Origin: Malania oleifera
Taxonomy: Eukaryota > Streptophyta > Magnoliopsida > Santalales > Ximeniaceae
NCBI RefSeq assembly: GCF_029873635.1
Contig: NC_080418.1
Location: 9,133,062 to 9,197,061 of the forward strand
Direction: 5' to 3'
DNA: 64,000 nt
Positions 29,316-42,639 of this stretch are shown here, in pieces; the stretch's first letter is position 1, and each line of letters begins with the position of its first letter. The translations under genes were made by a program, and so were the position numbers. The notes below the pieces were generated by a model that saw only the letters and a list, made by a program, of their open reading frames with translations, was not told the DNA's origin and did not search any database.

Positions 29316-31218
29316 TGTAACGACCTGCTAAATTTTTTAAAAAAAATTACATATATATTATACTATAACTTACACTGCTCTGATACCTTCTAGTTTAAAT
29401 TTAACCATCAACCTAAGTAGCGAGTAACTGAGTTCATATAATCATAATCACAAATACACAATACCAGAGTGCTAAAATGCTCTCAAAATATACATATACA
29501 ACTGAACTAGGACTATACAAAGTACTCCCTTCCCCAAAAGACTCACCCTACTGACAAACCTGTACTGTAACCCCCTTCTATCTACGAGCCTGATCTACTC
29601 GCCTAGCTGGATCACCTGAAAAATATAAATTTATTCAAATGAGACAACGCTCAGTAAGATGAAACATGCTATTGCTAGTGTGTGAAAAATGAGTTACAAT
29701 TCTATAAAAATTTGATTCTATATAATCATGTATAACTGAATCTGTAAACACGGTACAAATAATATAAACCACCACCTATATCCATGTTGCTTAACATATC
29801 CGTATTTTTGGTTTCTACTCATAATACTTCTAATGTACATAAGTATATTCTCTGTTTCTGTAAAAATGTATATACATAATAATAATTGAAAAACTTCCCT
29901 GGATGGATAACTGTATGTCTTGATTTAACCCCTTATGATAGGGTTATGCGGCCCGTAAGTGGGATCTATCACTGGCTGGCCTACCAGGATAAATCACTAT
30001 ACTCTGACAGTCAGATCGACCCCCTCAACCCATATCTGATGGGGAGCCTGTTCACAACATAGGCACGATCAACTTTTGTATACCATATATTATCTGAATA
30101 TGTGGGTGCACTCTGAACTGTATATAACTACAGTACTGTGTTCTGTAAACTATATCTGTAATGGTCCATCAAGGTTTGATACTATATATTACTTTTCTGT
30201 ATATAACTATCTGGTTTACCATGATTTTGTAATAGTTGTATTAACCATGACGCTGAGATAAACTATATCTATAACAACTGTATTTATGAAATTAACTATA
30301 AATCTATATATCATGGTCCTGTAAAACTGTATAATCATGGTATCTTGAAAATACTGCAAAACATGCTCCATGTCTATATAGTTTGGAAAACATAATCCTG
30401 ATAATATTGTAAAACATGTTCCCTGTACTGTACCCATATTCTCATGCCACACAGTAATTTTAAACCTCTTAAACATAATTGATAAACTATATAAATTTCT
30501 GCTCTGAAATATAATCTGGTAAAAACATACAACTTATTTTGAAATTATATTACAATTGTCTAGCATAGCATATTTCCCTTACCTGATTCCTGCCAAAATC
30601 CCCTACTGTGATGGGTCCTATACCCGCAGGGTTCTCCACTCAACACCCTGAAAACCATATATCCCAGAACAAAATATTATTATTTCTACGTATACTAAAT
30701 TCCCTACAACTGCTGGAAAGCCTAATTTTGCATAAAAGACCTTAACCTGAATTTGGGATGAAATTCAACTTCGTCCCACCAACGATCGCTCTAGCAGACT
30801 TGGAGAGAACTTTTCCAAGAGCGTCGTGGTGGCCTCAAATCATCGATCCGACGGTTAACAGTGCCAAAGTCGAAGAGAGAGAAGGGAGGAATCATAAAGG
30901 AGAGAGAGAGGGTTTTTCTGCTAAAAATTTCTGCGTAAAATCCGAGTTTAACATTATTTATACACTAACCTTCATCGACGAGCCACGTCACCTTGTCGAC
31001 GAGGTCAAGAAGGCAACTCGTTGATGAACTTCCCCCCTCGTCGACAAAATTCAGAGTCGCCCAGATATTCTCTCGGTATCTACTCGTCGACGAAGCACAC
31101 CCTCGTCGACAAGCCCAAAGTGCAACGTCATCGACGAAGTTTGTTGCCTCCTTCTGTTACTGTTTCTATTTCCCTCTCTCTTAATTATTTAAATACCATT
31201 ATTTTTCGGGTCATTACA
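29316..31218 (-). mobile_element. Solo gypsy LTR inserted in element A integrase (1903 bp)
   Basis: The ends are TGTAACGACC (29316) and GGGTCATTACA (31218). The flanks CGCTC (29311-29315) and CGCTA (31219-31223) are a 4/5 target duplication, and the integrase-coding DNA of element A continues on both sides. No internal domain or second LTR is present, so it is the usual product of recombination between LTRs. Confidence 0.88.
30955..31150 (-). promoter_or_regulatory. U3 palindrome array with TATA box, solo LTR
   Basis: Variants of CTCGTCGACGAA (near 30975, 30995, 31040, 31085, 31105 and 31130) lie between the LTR 5' end (31218) and the minus-strand TATA box TATAAATA at 30955-30962. Confidence 0.6.
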
Positions 31219-32960
31219 CGCTATCTCTCTCTTCATTCCACTCCACCAGAAGGATTCCTGAAGGTCCCGATACATTTTAGTATTTTCAGGATGAACTGTG
31301 TATAGGGATCTATGTGCCTACTCTAAGATAGCTCTCTTAATCTCAGCATCTGCAGGAACGCACAGTCTGGTATGAAACCATAGGACTCCATCATCTGATA
31401 TACTAAACTCCTCCCCCTAATCGTCCTACACTTTCTCTACCAACTCTGCGTCATTTCTCTGAGCAGCTTTAATTCTTTCTTGCAAGGTAGGTTGTATCAC
31501 CAGGTTAGCAATAAATGCTCGGCGACCACCCTCTACTAACTCTACACTGAGCCTCTCCAGGTTCATCTAAATCGAATGCTGAATCTTCACTGCTGACAAT
31601 GCTGCTCCCACTGACTTTCAGTTCAGTGCATCAACTACCACATTTTCTTTCCTTGGATAGTAGCTGATCGTACAATCATAATCTTTAATGAATTCTAGTC
31701 ATCTTCTTTACCTAATATTCAATTCTTTTTGGGTGAAGAAATACTTCAATCTTTTATAATCAATGAAAATCTCTCATTTCCCACCGTAAAGATAGTGCCT
31801 CCAAATCTTCAGAGCATACACTACATCAGCTAATTTCAAATCATGTACTAGGTAGTTTTTTTCATATTCTTTAAGCTATCGAGATGTATAGGCAATAACT
31901 CTTCCATGCTGTCTTAACACACATCCGAGTCCCTTCAAAGAGGCATCACTGTATATAACAAATCCATCCTACCCTGATGAAATAGACAATACCGGTGCAG
32001 TAACCAACCGCCGCTTTAACTCCTGGAAACTCTGTTCACAATTATTTGTCCATTCAAACCTTATATTTTTCCTCGTGAGTCATGTCAGTGGACTAGATAA
32101 TCTGGAGAAGCCATCCACAAAATGCCAATAATACCTTGCCAGACCTAGAAAGCTCCTGACCTCCTAAACATTCACTGGTCTCACCCAACTCACTATTGCT
32201 TCTATTTTACTCGGATCAACTGCTATGTCATCCCCAGAGATCACATGCCCGAAAAAAGTGACATGTCTCAGCCATAATTCACATTTCTTGAATTTTGCAT
32301 ATAATTTCTTTTCCCTTAACACCTACAATACCAGCCTCAAATGATCCTCGTGCTCCTCAACACTCTTCGAGTATACTAGTATATCATCAATAAATACCAC
32401 AACAAACTGGTCTAAGTACTAATGGAATACCCAATTCATTAGATCCATAAACATTGTCGGTGCATTAGTTAATCCGAATGGCAATACCAAGAACTCATAG
32501 TGCCCATATTTGATTCGGAATGCTGTCTTCGAAATGTCCTCTACTCTAACTTTTACCTGGTGGTAACTCATATATAGGTCAATCTTAGAATAGACCTGGG
32601 TCCCCTGAAGCTGATCAAATAGATCATCAATTCTGGGAAGTGGATATTTATTCTTGACTCTCAGTTTGTTTATCTTTCTATAATCTATGCACATCCTCAT
32701 AGTCCCATATTTCTTCTTCAAAAATAGGATTGGTGCTCCCCAAGGCAACACACTAGGTCTGATAAATCCTTTACCCATCAACTCTTGCAGATGGTCTTTC
32801 AATTCTTTCAGTTCAGCTGGAGCCATTCTATACATCGCTTTAGATATTGGTGCCGACCTTGGTAGTAAATCCATAGTAAATTCAATCTCTCGATCTAGTG
32901 GCAAACCAGGTAATTCCTCTGGAAAGACATTTAGAAATTCTCCAACTACTGGAATATCAG
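31219..32960 (-). pseudogene. Element A RT, RNase H and integrase N-terminus
   Basis: RT is open at 32419-32904 ([71 protein letters not shown]). The catalytic FIDDILVYS region lies just beyond at about 32370-32400, after a stop. RNase H and the linker with the integrase zinc-binding region run on to 31219 in broken frames. Confidence 0.82.
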
Positions 32961-33396
32961 TCTATTTCAGTTCTTCTTCTAGCATCTCCTTTATATATGC
33001 AATATAACCTTGGTAACCGCCCTGAAGCAGCTTCCTCGCCTGAATTGCCAACACTAAATGTGGCGAGGCGTGCACACGTGAACCCATAAATATGAATTAT
33101 TGCTCACCTGGGGGTCTGAAAATCACTTCTTTTTTATGACAATCTATGCTGGCGTGATTAGCTATCAGCCAGTCCATGCCCAATATCACATCAAACCCCT
33201 GCATGTCTAGTACTACAAGATCAACTGGTAGTACTTTTTCCTGAATGTCCATTGAAAAATTTTTAAGTACCCTCTTATATCTCATTATTGATCCAGTCAA
33301 CGTGGCTACTAACAATTCAACATCAAACTGCTGTGCCTCAATCCCAGATAACTTAGCATACCCCAACGACACGAAATAATGAGCGGCACCTGTGTC

Positions 33397-34449
33397 TAGG
33401 GGTGAGTAAACGGTCGGTTCCGTGAAATTTGGTTAATTAACCAAATTAACCAAAAATTTTGGTTTACCATTTCCATTAACCGAACCAACCGAATAAGAGA
33501 TATTAACCGAACCTCACCTGACCAAATTAACTATTCAGGTGAAATTATTTAAAAATAATTATTAAAAATAGATTTTTTTTTTTTTACAAACATACTTGAA
33601 ACATTCATTCTCAACTTCAAAAAATAACGATAAATTGTCTTGATATGAAAAGGCACCAATAACAACTGCGAGAGAAAAAAAATTATTAAAATGGGCAAAT
33701 AGGTAAAAGATACTGGTCAATATGGAAAACATGAACCCACTCTTTGACAGGTAAACTGAAAAATAAAGAGTAATACGACTGTTCTACCAAAACAAAACTT
33801 CTCTCACTTTCACCCAAGATTACTTCATGCCTAAGAGCCACCGATGATCTGAGCCTTGTTAAGGATCACACCCTCGTATTTGACCTGAAACCACTTCATA
33901 GCATCCTCTTTTTGTGACCCTATGCTGGATCCCAACACAAGATTTGCATCTACGACGACGACCGACACAGTAACCAGGACACTCCAAAACAACATAGAAA
34001 TCCATACCATAAATACTTGTCGAAGGATCATACTTGATTTCGAGATCATACAAATCATCGAGCGATAATGAAGCCACCTCGTTGAGCTCCTACAGTCTAC
34101 AAACCATCCAAACAGCGAAGAATCAATGACTAGAGCCAAACAAAGAACCATCGCAATCGTGATGAAGCGGAGTCGATGTTGACGACTATCATTAGCTCGT
34201 TGAAGAGATTGCAGGGGAGAACGATCATGGATGATGAGTGATGACGACGTGTGTGTAGAGAACGAATATAATTATTAAATTCGGTTAATCGGTTAACTAA
34301 ATTTATATATTTTGTTCACCGAACCGAAAAGCGATTCACTGAAATTTGGTCAACCCCAACCGAACTGATTCTTTTACCCAAACCGAACCGACCAATTTCG
34401 GTTGGTTAAATCGGTTAATTCAGGTTTCCCCGAATTATGCTTACCCCTA
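33397..34449. mobile_element. Non-autonomous hAT transposon carrying a host gene fragment (1053 bp)
   Basis: The termini TAGGGGTGAG (33397-33406) and CTTACCCCTA (34440-34449) are inverted repeats matching at 9 of 10 positions. The flanks CCTGTGTC (33389-33396) and CCTGTGTT (34450-34457) form an 8-bp target duplication with one mismatch, the hAT hallmark. Subterminal sequence is rich in GGTTAA, CCGAACC and GGTCGGTT motifs at both ends. There is no transposase. Removing it restores the element A protease sequence, which can be compared with 40560-40590 in element B. Confidence 0.88.
33831..34065 (-). pseudogene. RPL11: 60S ribosomal protein L11 (uL5) C-terminal fragment, captured and frameshifted
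   Basis: Plant RPL11 is a large-subunit ribosomal protein of about 180 residues that contacts 5S rRNA. Here the minus strand encodes a match to its last ~78 residues: [19 protein letters not shown], then [20 protein letters not shown], and in the next frame [20 protein letters not shown] to a stop at 33831. The shift lies in an A run (about 33912-33918), one base too many. Several substitutions (Cys where Arg is expected) agree with CpG decay. No intron is seen in the matched part. It sits inside the hAT termini. Confidence 0.88.
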
Positions 34450-34638
34450 CCTGTGTTAAACAAAACAACAACTTTATATAGTAAAGCAATAATAATACCT
34501 GTCACGACGTCGCCAGCAACCTTAGCATCTCCCGGCATCAATGTGTAGACTCTCGTTGGTGTTGTGTTCCTTTACTGGCCTCCACGGGGCGCCTGGTAAC
34601 CACCCCGGAATGGTTTATGAAATGGTGCCTAGGCTGAC

Positions 34639-35253
34639 TGTAACAACTTGATTTTCATGCCATTTTTTTCCACATATATACACTATAAAATTCCACTGCT
34701 TTGATACCTTCTAATTTAAATTAAACCATCATCACAAACCAAATAGGGACCGTGAAATCTGGAACTCAATAAACTACCTATGCAACAGATAATAGAATAC
34801 ATATAACCACATCTATATATACAATACCAGAGTGTTAGAATTTTCTAGAATATACATACATAGTCATTCCTAAAATGCCCTCACCTAGACCTAGGGCTAC
34901 TAAAAAATGACTTCCCAAAAACACTCACCCTACAGACAAGGCAGTACTATTGTCCTCCTCTATCTGCAAGCCTAATTTGCTCACATAGCTGGATCACCTA
35001 AAAAATGTTAAATCACTAGGATGAAACAACACTCAATAAGATGAAATATGCTATTACTAGTGTATGGCAAATGAGTTTACATCACCTAAAATTTTGATTT
35101 AGAAGTACTGTAAATAACTGAGCCTGAGAAAACATATATAGATAATACACAGTATAGCTCATACCTATGTTGCTTAACATAAATTGTTCTTCTGAATATT
35201 CTATTCATAATACTTCTAATATTCATAGGTATGTCTACGGTTTCTGTAAATTT

Positions 35254-35299
<46 letters not shown>

Positions 35300-36971
35300 A
35301 CTAAGAAAATTTCCCTAGATGGATAATTGAAAGTCATGATTTAACCCCTTATGATAGGGTTGTGTGGCTCGCAGGTGGGACCTATCACTGGCTAGCCAAC
35401 CAGGATAAGTCAACTAAACTCTGAAAGTCTAATCGGCCTCCTTAACCCTAACTGACAGGGAGCCTATCCATGACATAGGCACAATCAACTGCTGAAAATC
35501 CACATACTATCTTAGTTATGTGGTTGCACTTTGAACTGAAAATAGCTACGGTACTGTGCTCTGTTGACTGAATATGGTCCATCAGGGTCTGATACTATAT
35601 ATATATATAACTGATATTTCTATATTACTATTTTACAATGATTTTAAAATAACCATAACACTGTAAAACTGATCTGAATAATCTGAAATCTGAATAACTG
35701 ACTGAATATTTAATATCTGTATATCTAAATATCTGTCTGAATATCTGAGTATCTGAGCGTTATGGTACTGAAATCATTGTATCTTGGAAATACTATAAAT
35801 CATGTTTCTGAATAATCTGAAAAATTTCTATCTATATGTATACTGAAAATCTATCATTCTATAGAACATGTATACTCTATGATATTTTCTACTAATATAA
35901 TGTAAAACACGGTATTTGTAAACTGTATAAATACTGTACTAATCTGTTATGAGCTCATGCCACACAATTAAATAATTAGATTCACATGCTCTGAAATCTG
36001 TATTTTTTGTTATACTAATATTTTATGATCTGAATAATAATATAGTAAAACATATAATTTATACTTATAACCATACTAAAATTTCCTAACATAGCATATT
36101 TCCCTTACCTGACTATCTGAGCACTAAATGCTATTTAAAATCTCGCACGTGTAGCATTCATAATTTCATCATCTTGAGATAACACACGTATAATTTCCCA
36201 ATCAAACAACTAGATTCACCTAGATAGTTATCACATACATATTTCCCTAACTCCATATATGCATAATTTCTAGACTATATACCACGTATCATTTTACCTG
36301 GGTTCTTGTAATATCACCCACTGGGGTCCCCAAAACACCCTATTTCTGAAAATTCAATACCTTGATTTTACTTCACAAAACTCTACTATATTCTCATATA
36401 ATACAAAATCTAGGCTCAAATAAACTTGGTAATACTAACAGTACCCAAATAATCTACTTACCCTGGTTTTAGAATGGTTCCCAAACTTCTCTAATCAACA
36501 TTTTACTCCGGCTATGTTATAAAGAATCTCCCCAGGATTACCGTGGTAGCTTCTGATCATCGAACCGGGGAGAGACAGAGCCGAGAACCTAGAGATAAGG
36601 TAGGGAAAATGTATTCTAGAGAGGGAGAGGAATTTTTGCCTAAAATTCTCGTAGAAAAAATGATTTTTAGCCTTATATAGAAAGCTTGTCCACATGGACT
36701 CGTCGACGAGACACGTAGCCTCGTCAACAAGTCAATGAAGGGAGCTCGTTGACAAACACCTTCTCCTTGTTGACGAGTTTAGGTTTTGGAACAGGCCTCT
36801 CGGTAAGTTCTCGTCGACGAGACACACGTCCTCGTCGACAAGCCCAAACGCCTTGCTCATCGACGAGCACTTCTACACTCGTCGACAAGACCTTACTGAA
36901 ATCCCTTTTAAAATTTTCTTTTGTCTCCTTTATTTATTATTTAAATTACTATAATTATTTGGGTCTCTACA
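34639..36971 (-). repeat. 3' LTR of element B (2333 bp)
   Basis: It runs from TGTAACAACTTGA to GGGTCTCTACA and is followed inward by TTCTCCCCACC, the complement of the polypurine tract GGTGGGGAGAA (36972-36982). It has an (AT)n tract at 35257-35296. It aligns with 41984-44288, with many C/T and G/A differences. Confidence 0.88.
36671..36895 (-). promoter_or_regulatory. U3 palindrome array with TATA box, element B 3' LTR
   Basis: Variants of CTCGTCGACGAG (about 36698-36890) lie upstream, in minus orientation, of the TATA box CTATATAAGG at 36671-36680. Confidence 0.6.
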
Positions 36972-37284
36972 TTCTCCCCACCTTATAAAAATTTTGTCCT
37001 CAAAATTTTCTATCTGTATTGTACATCATTCTTAAAGAAAAATGGCTACTTATTTTATTACTAACCCTCACTTATGACGGTGGATTACCGTGGTTACATA
37101 AGCAGTTCTGGGAGATTACAAATATACTCATAAAAGAATATTCTCCCAAAACCAAAAAAAAAAACACTACCTATCCTATACTCTAAATTACAATTACACA
37201 TTCGTCACTCCATACTAAAGAAAATAAAACTGTCATTATTTGAACTTTACAGATCACTACTGTACCCCCACTAAACAAGTGGGG

Positions 37285-40200
37285 TTATTTCCGTCTGATT
37301 TCCTCCTCAAGCTCCCTTGAAACTTCTTCCATGACATGATTTCTCCATAGGACTTTTACTATCTGAAATTTCTTACTGCGTAATTCTCGTTCCTTCCTGT
37401 CTAAGATCTGTACTAGAGTTTCCTTATAAGCTAAAGCATCACTGAGTTCCAGTTCTGCATAAATGATGACTTGGGAGAGATTTGAGATGTATTTCCTGAA
37501 CATAGAAACATGAAATACGTCATGTATTCTGACTAGAGCTGGTGGTAAAGCTAGCCGATAGGCAATTGACACAACCTTTTCAAGTATCTCAAACGGGCTA
37601 ATAAATCTAAGGCTTAACTTACCCTTCCTCCCAAACCTCATGACTCCCTTCAATGGTGCTATTTTCAAAAACACATGGTTACCCACTTCAAATTCCAATT
37701 CCCAGCAACGAGTATCTACATTGCTTTTCTTCTAACTCTGAGTTGCACTGATTCTATCTCGAATAAGCCAGACTTTATCGTACGCCTATTGGACTATTTC
37801 TGGCCCCAAAACTCACCTCTCACCTAACTCGTCCTAGTATAGAGGAGAATGACACCTCCTACCATAAAGCGCCTCATAAGGTGTCATGCCGATGTTGACT
37901 TGATAGCTGTTATTGTAGGTAAATTCAACCGGCGACAAATACTGGGTCCAGTTACCCCTGAAATCCATTACACATGCTCGCAGCATATCCTCAAGTACTC
38001 AGATTGTCCTCTCTATATGACCATCTATCTGAGGATGAAAAGAAGTGTTGAATGCTAATTAAGACCCCAAAGCCTCCTACAAGCTCTTCCAAAATCGTGA
38101 TGTAAAGTGTAGGTCACGGTCTGAGACTATATATACTGGCACTCCATGGGGTCAAACAATCTCCTGGATGTAGATCTCTGCCAATCTGTTCATAGGGTAG
38201 CTAACTTTAATAGGTAGAAAGTGAGTCGTTTTCGTTAGCCGATCAATAACTACCTAGATGGCATTCTGACCATACGGCGCTGGCGGTAGTCCAGTAACGA
38301 AATCCATGGATATGTGGTCCTACTTCCATTCAGGAATGTAAAGTGGCTGCAACTGCCCTACTAGTCTCTGGTGCTCAGCCTTAACCTACTGGCACGTCAA
38401 GCACTGCTGCACAAATTCGACAAACTCCCTCTTCATGTCACTCCACCAAAAATAGTCTTACAAATCCTTATACATTTTAGTACTGCCAGGATAAACCGTG
38501 TATAGAGATCTATGAGCCTCCTCTAAAATCATTCTCCTAATATCATTATCTGCAGGCACACACAATTTGGTGCGAAACCTCAGAGCTCCATCATCTAAAA
38601 TGCTAAACTCCTCTCTCTGACCATCCTGTACTCTGACTATTACCTCTGCTAATTCTGGGTCCTCTTTCTGAGTAGCTTTAATTCTTTTCTATAATGTAAG
38701 CTGTACCACTATGTTGGTAATAAATGCTTAAGGATCACTCTCTACCAACTCTACATCGAGTCTCTCCAGATCCATCAGGATCGGATGCTGAACCTCTATA
38801 GCTGCCAGTGTTGGTCCCACTGATTTCCGGCTCAGAACATCTGCTACCATGTTTGCTTTTCCTGTGTGGTAACTAATAGTGCAGTCATAATATTTAATAA
38901 GTTCCAACCACCTCCTCTGTCTTATGTTCAGCTCTTTTTGAGTAAAAAAGTACTTCAAACTTTTGTGACAAAAGAATATCTTGCATCTCTCATCATACAA
39001 GTAATGCCTCCAAATCTTTAATGCATGTACCACTACAGCCAATTCCAGATCGTGGGTAGGGTAAGCTACAACCCTACCATGCTACATCAACACATAACCA
39101 AGCCCTTTCAAAGACATGTCACTGTAAATTATATAGCCATCACCTTCAGATGGAATTGTCAATACTGGTGTAGTGATGAGCCACTATTTTAATTCCTGAA
39201 AGCTCTGCTCACATTCATCATCCCGTGCAAATCTGGCATTCTTCCTGGTCAGTCGTGTCAAAGGCCCTGATAATCTTAAGAATCCCTCTACAAACCAATG
39301 GTAATATCCCGCCAATCCCAAGAAACTCTTAATCTCCTAACATTTCTCGGCCTTTACCAATTTACCACTACCTCTATCTTGCTGGGATCCACTGAAATTC
39401 CATCCTCTGATATAGCTTGACCCAGAAACACAACTTTTTTCTAGCCAGAATTCACATTTACTAAACTTGACATACAATTTCTTTTCCCTAAGCGTCTGAA
39501 GTACCAATCGTAAATGTGCCTCATGCTCCTCAAAACTCCTCGAGTAGACCAGTATATCATCAATGAAAACCATAACGAGCTGGTCTAAATATTGATGAAA
39601 CACCCGATTCATTAAATCTATAAATACTGCTGGTGCATTAGCCAACCAGAACGGCACCACCAAAAACTCATAGTGCCCATATCTGGTTTGAAATGCTGTC
39701 TTTGATATGTCCTCTGCCTTGACTTTCACCTGGTGATAACTTGATCTAAGATTGATCTTGGAATAGACTCGCGTACCTTGAAGCTGATCAAATAAATCAT
39801 CTATACGGGGTAGAGGATATCTGTTCTTAATGATTACCTTGTTTACCTCCCTGTAATCTATGCACATCCTCATGGACCAGTCTTTCTTTTTTACGAATAG
39901 CACTGGTGCTCCCCAGAGTGATACGCTAGGTCTGATAAACCCTTTATTCAATAGATTCTGCAACTAGTCCTTTAATTCTTCCAATTCAGCTAGAGCCATA
40001 TGGTAAGGAGTCCTAGAGATCGACACTGTCCCTGGAGGTAAATCTATAGAAAAATCTACCTCGCAATTGGGAGGCAACCCAGGTAGCTCTTCTAGAAAAA
40101 TATTTAGAAATTTCTTTACCACTGGTATACTGCCAAACTTCGATTCATTTTCTGACACCTCCTTTACAAAGGTCATAAACCCTTGACATCCATCCGGGAG

Positions 40201-40860
40201 CAGTCTTCTCGCCTGCATGACTGACACTAACTGAGGCGGGGAACACAAATGCTATCCCACAAATTTAAATTCTTTCTTTCTTGGTGGTCTGAATATCACC
40301 TCTTTCATACGCCAGTCAATATTAGCATAATTAGCTGCCAACCAATTTATACCTAGTATTACATCGAATCCATACATTTCTAGCACAATCAGGTCAATTG
40401 GTAACACCCTCCCCTGAATTTCTATTGGATAACCCCTGAGCACTCTACAACACTTCATCACTAACCCTAATAGTATAGCTACTGACAATTCCATATCTAC
40501 TAACTAGGTCTCATTTCTAGACAATTTAACATAGGATGCAGACGCAAAATAATGGGTGGCACCTGAGTCAAATAAGACAATAACTTGATATGATAACATA
40601 GTAAAGGTACTTGTCACGATGTCACCTGAGGTCTCGGCGTCAAAGCATAAACCCTCGCCGGGGCTACATTCCTCTACGGGCCTCCACGAGGTGCTTGATA
40701 ACCTCCCCGGTAGGGTCTGGGAGCTGGGACTCTGATCGGCGGTCCTGGGCATGCTCGTGCCATGTGGCCAGGTCTCCCACAACTATAACAGACATCTCTC
40801 CCTGCCTGGCACTCTCCCAGATGTCTCCTCCTGCACATATGACATGCAGGGTAGGTATGC
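37285..40860 (-). pseudogene. Element B zinc knuckle and pol, broken into several frames
   Basis: In order: zinc knuckle CYSCGRPGHMARAC (about 40740-40800); protease VIVLFDSGATHYF (about 40555-40595) and FDVILGINWLAANYANID (40252-40494); RT at 39337-39963 with [18 protein letters not shown] and the intact catalytic FIDDILVYS; RNase H and linker at 38728-39042 ([27 protein letters not shown]); integrase remnants 37700-38720 with many stops; and a chromodomain-like tail at 37285-37698 (ILDRKERELRSKKFQIVKV). RT is the best-preserved piece. Confidence 0.85.
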
Positions 40861-40869
40861 ACACCTTAA

Positions 40870-41659
40870 TTCTCACGAGGTCCCATCATCTGCCTTTGAC
40901 CTCCACTGTACTCCATGGGCTTCGACTGAAACCTACCTAAAAACCCTGAAAAGTGGGCCACTTTCTCTGAATCTGAGCTGCAATGCCTCTCTGCATGCCA
41001 CTCTTAATAACTGCAGTCCTATCCATAACCTCCGCAAATGTCTAAGCCCGAAAACCAATAACTTGCTCAAATAGATTCTGCCTCAGACCTTCTTCAAACT
41101 TCCTCGCCTTTTTATCCTCGTCTAGTGCCAAATGTGGGGTAAACCGAGACAACTCAATAAATTGAGTTGCGTACTATGATACTGTCATCTGCCCTTGAGC
41201 TACGTGCATGAATTATGCTACCTTTGCGCTCCGAACGATAGTAAGAAAATATTGCTCAAAGAACAATTCCTTGAATCGACTCCGCGTCACTGGCACAGGA
41301 TTCAGTCTCTGTTTCTCAATCAACCTTGCTGATCTTCACCAATATTTTGCCTCTCCTATCAGTTTGAACGTCGCAAATACTACCTTATGTTCGTTTGTAC
41401 ATGGAAGCACTGCTAACGTTTCCTCAATGTCCTGGACCCAATTTTCAGTCACAATTGGGTCAGCTCCTCCATAAAAAGATGGGGGCTTCACCCACGGAAA
41501 CTGCTCGATCGTGCAGCTACGCTCCCCTGAGCTTCTAGCCAACTCAGCCATCACCTGCTGGGTGATGCTGTGCAATACTGCATCAATATCTTCACCTCTC
41601 ATACTAGAAGGTCTTTCTCCATCACCTCCAGCATTTGTACCACTGCTCCCTGGGTCCAT
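40870..41659 (-). pseudogene. Element B gag N-terminal part
   Basis: Opens at an ATG (41659) with [12 protein letters not shown] and continues to 41336 with [20 protein letters not shown] and [16 protein letters not shown], matching plant gypsy gag. Stops follow downstream before the zinc knuckle. Confidence 0.8.
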
Positions 41660-41968
41660 CCTAAAAAGACAAAGAACACAATTTAAGGACCCTATCTCCT
41701 GTATGGATCTAATTTATTTCATTAAACTAAAATCTCATTTTCACTATTAACTACCCTCCTTGATCTTACATCAAAATTCAATCCTACAACCTACACACAC
41801 GACCCGACAATAGTTTACTATGGCTTTCCTGAAATCATCACCCCAGGAAAGACACAGAAACCACCACAGAAATCCAATACCTAGACCATAGAACAACCCT
41901 TAAATCCTTTCCTATACTTTGGTATTGCTTCTGCTGCACTCTAAAGTCTACAAAACCTAACAACCTAG

Positions 41969-41980
41969 GCTCTAATACCA
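41969..41980 (-). other. Primer-binding site of element B
   Basis: Minus strand TGGTATTAGAGC, one base from the initiator tRNA-Met complement TGGTATCAGAGC, 3 bp inside the LTR. Confidence 0.8.
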
Positions 41981-41983
41981 AAC

Positions 41984-42597
41984 TGTAATGACCTAATTTT
42001 CATGCCATTTTTTTCCACATATATACACTATAAAATTCCACTAATCTGATATCTTCTAATTTAAATTAAACCATCATCATGAACCAGATAGGGACCATGG
42101 AATTTGGAATCAATAAACTACCTATGCAGCGGATAGCAGAATACATATAACCATGTCAATATATACAATACCAGAGTGTCAGAATTTTCCAGAATATGCA
42201 TACATGGCCATTCCCAAAATGCCCTCACCTTGACCTAGGGCTACTCAAAAATGACTTCCTAAAAACACTCACCCTACAGATAGGGCAATACTACTATCCC
42301 TCTCTATTTGAGAGCCTAATCTGCTCGCCTAACTGGATCACCTGAAAAATATTAAATCACTAGGATGAGACAACGCTCAGTAAGACGAAATATGCTATTG
42401 CTAGTGTGTGGCAAATGAGTTTACATCATTGTAAAATCTGATTGAGAAGTACTATAAATAACTAAGTCTGAGTAAACACGTATAGGCAACACACAGTATA
42501 GCTCATATTTATGTTGCTTAACATAAACTATTCTTCTGAATATTCTATTCATAATACTTCTAATATTTATAGGTATGTCTACGGTTTCTATAAATCT

Positions 42598-42639
<42 letters not shown>

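Larger units (their letters stand above)
33020..34638 (-). pseudogene. Element A protease and gag/protease boundary, split by a hAT insertion
   Basis: The piece at 33097-33372 is the C-terminal part of the retroviral-type protease domain (FDVELLVATLTGSIMRYKRV, GFDVILGMDWLIANHASIDC). The active-site side resumes at 34458 beyond the hAT element (complement of AACAAAACAACAACTTTAT, compare VLFD in the related copies) and reaches the nested Tekay element at 34638. The split is exactly at the hAT target duplication. Confidence 0.75.
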
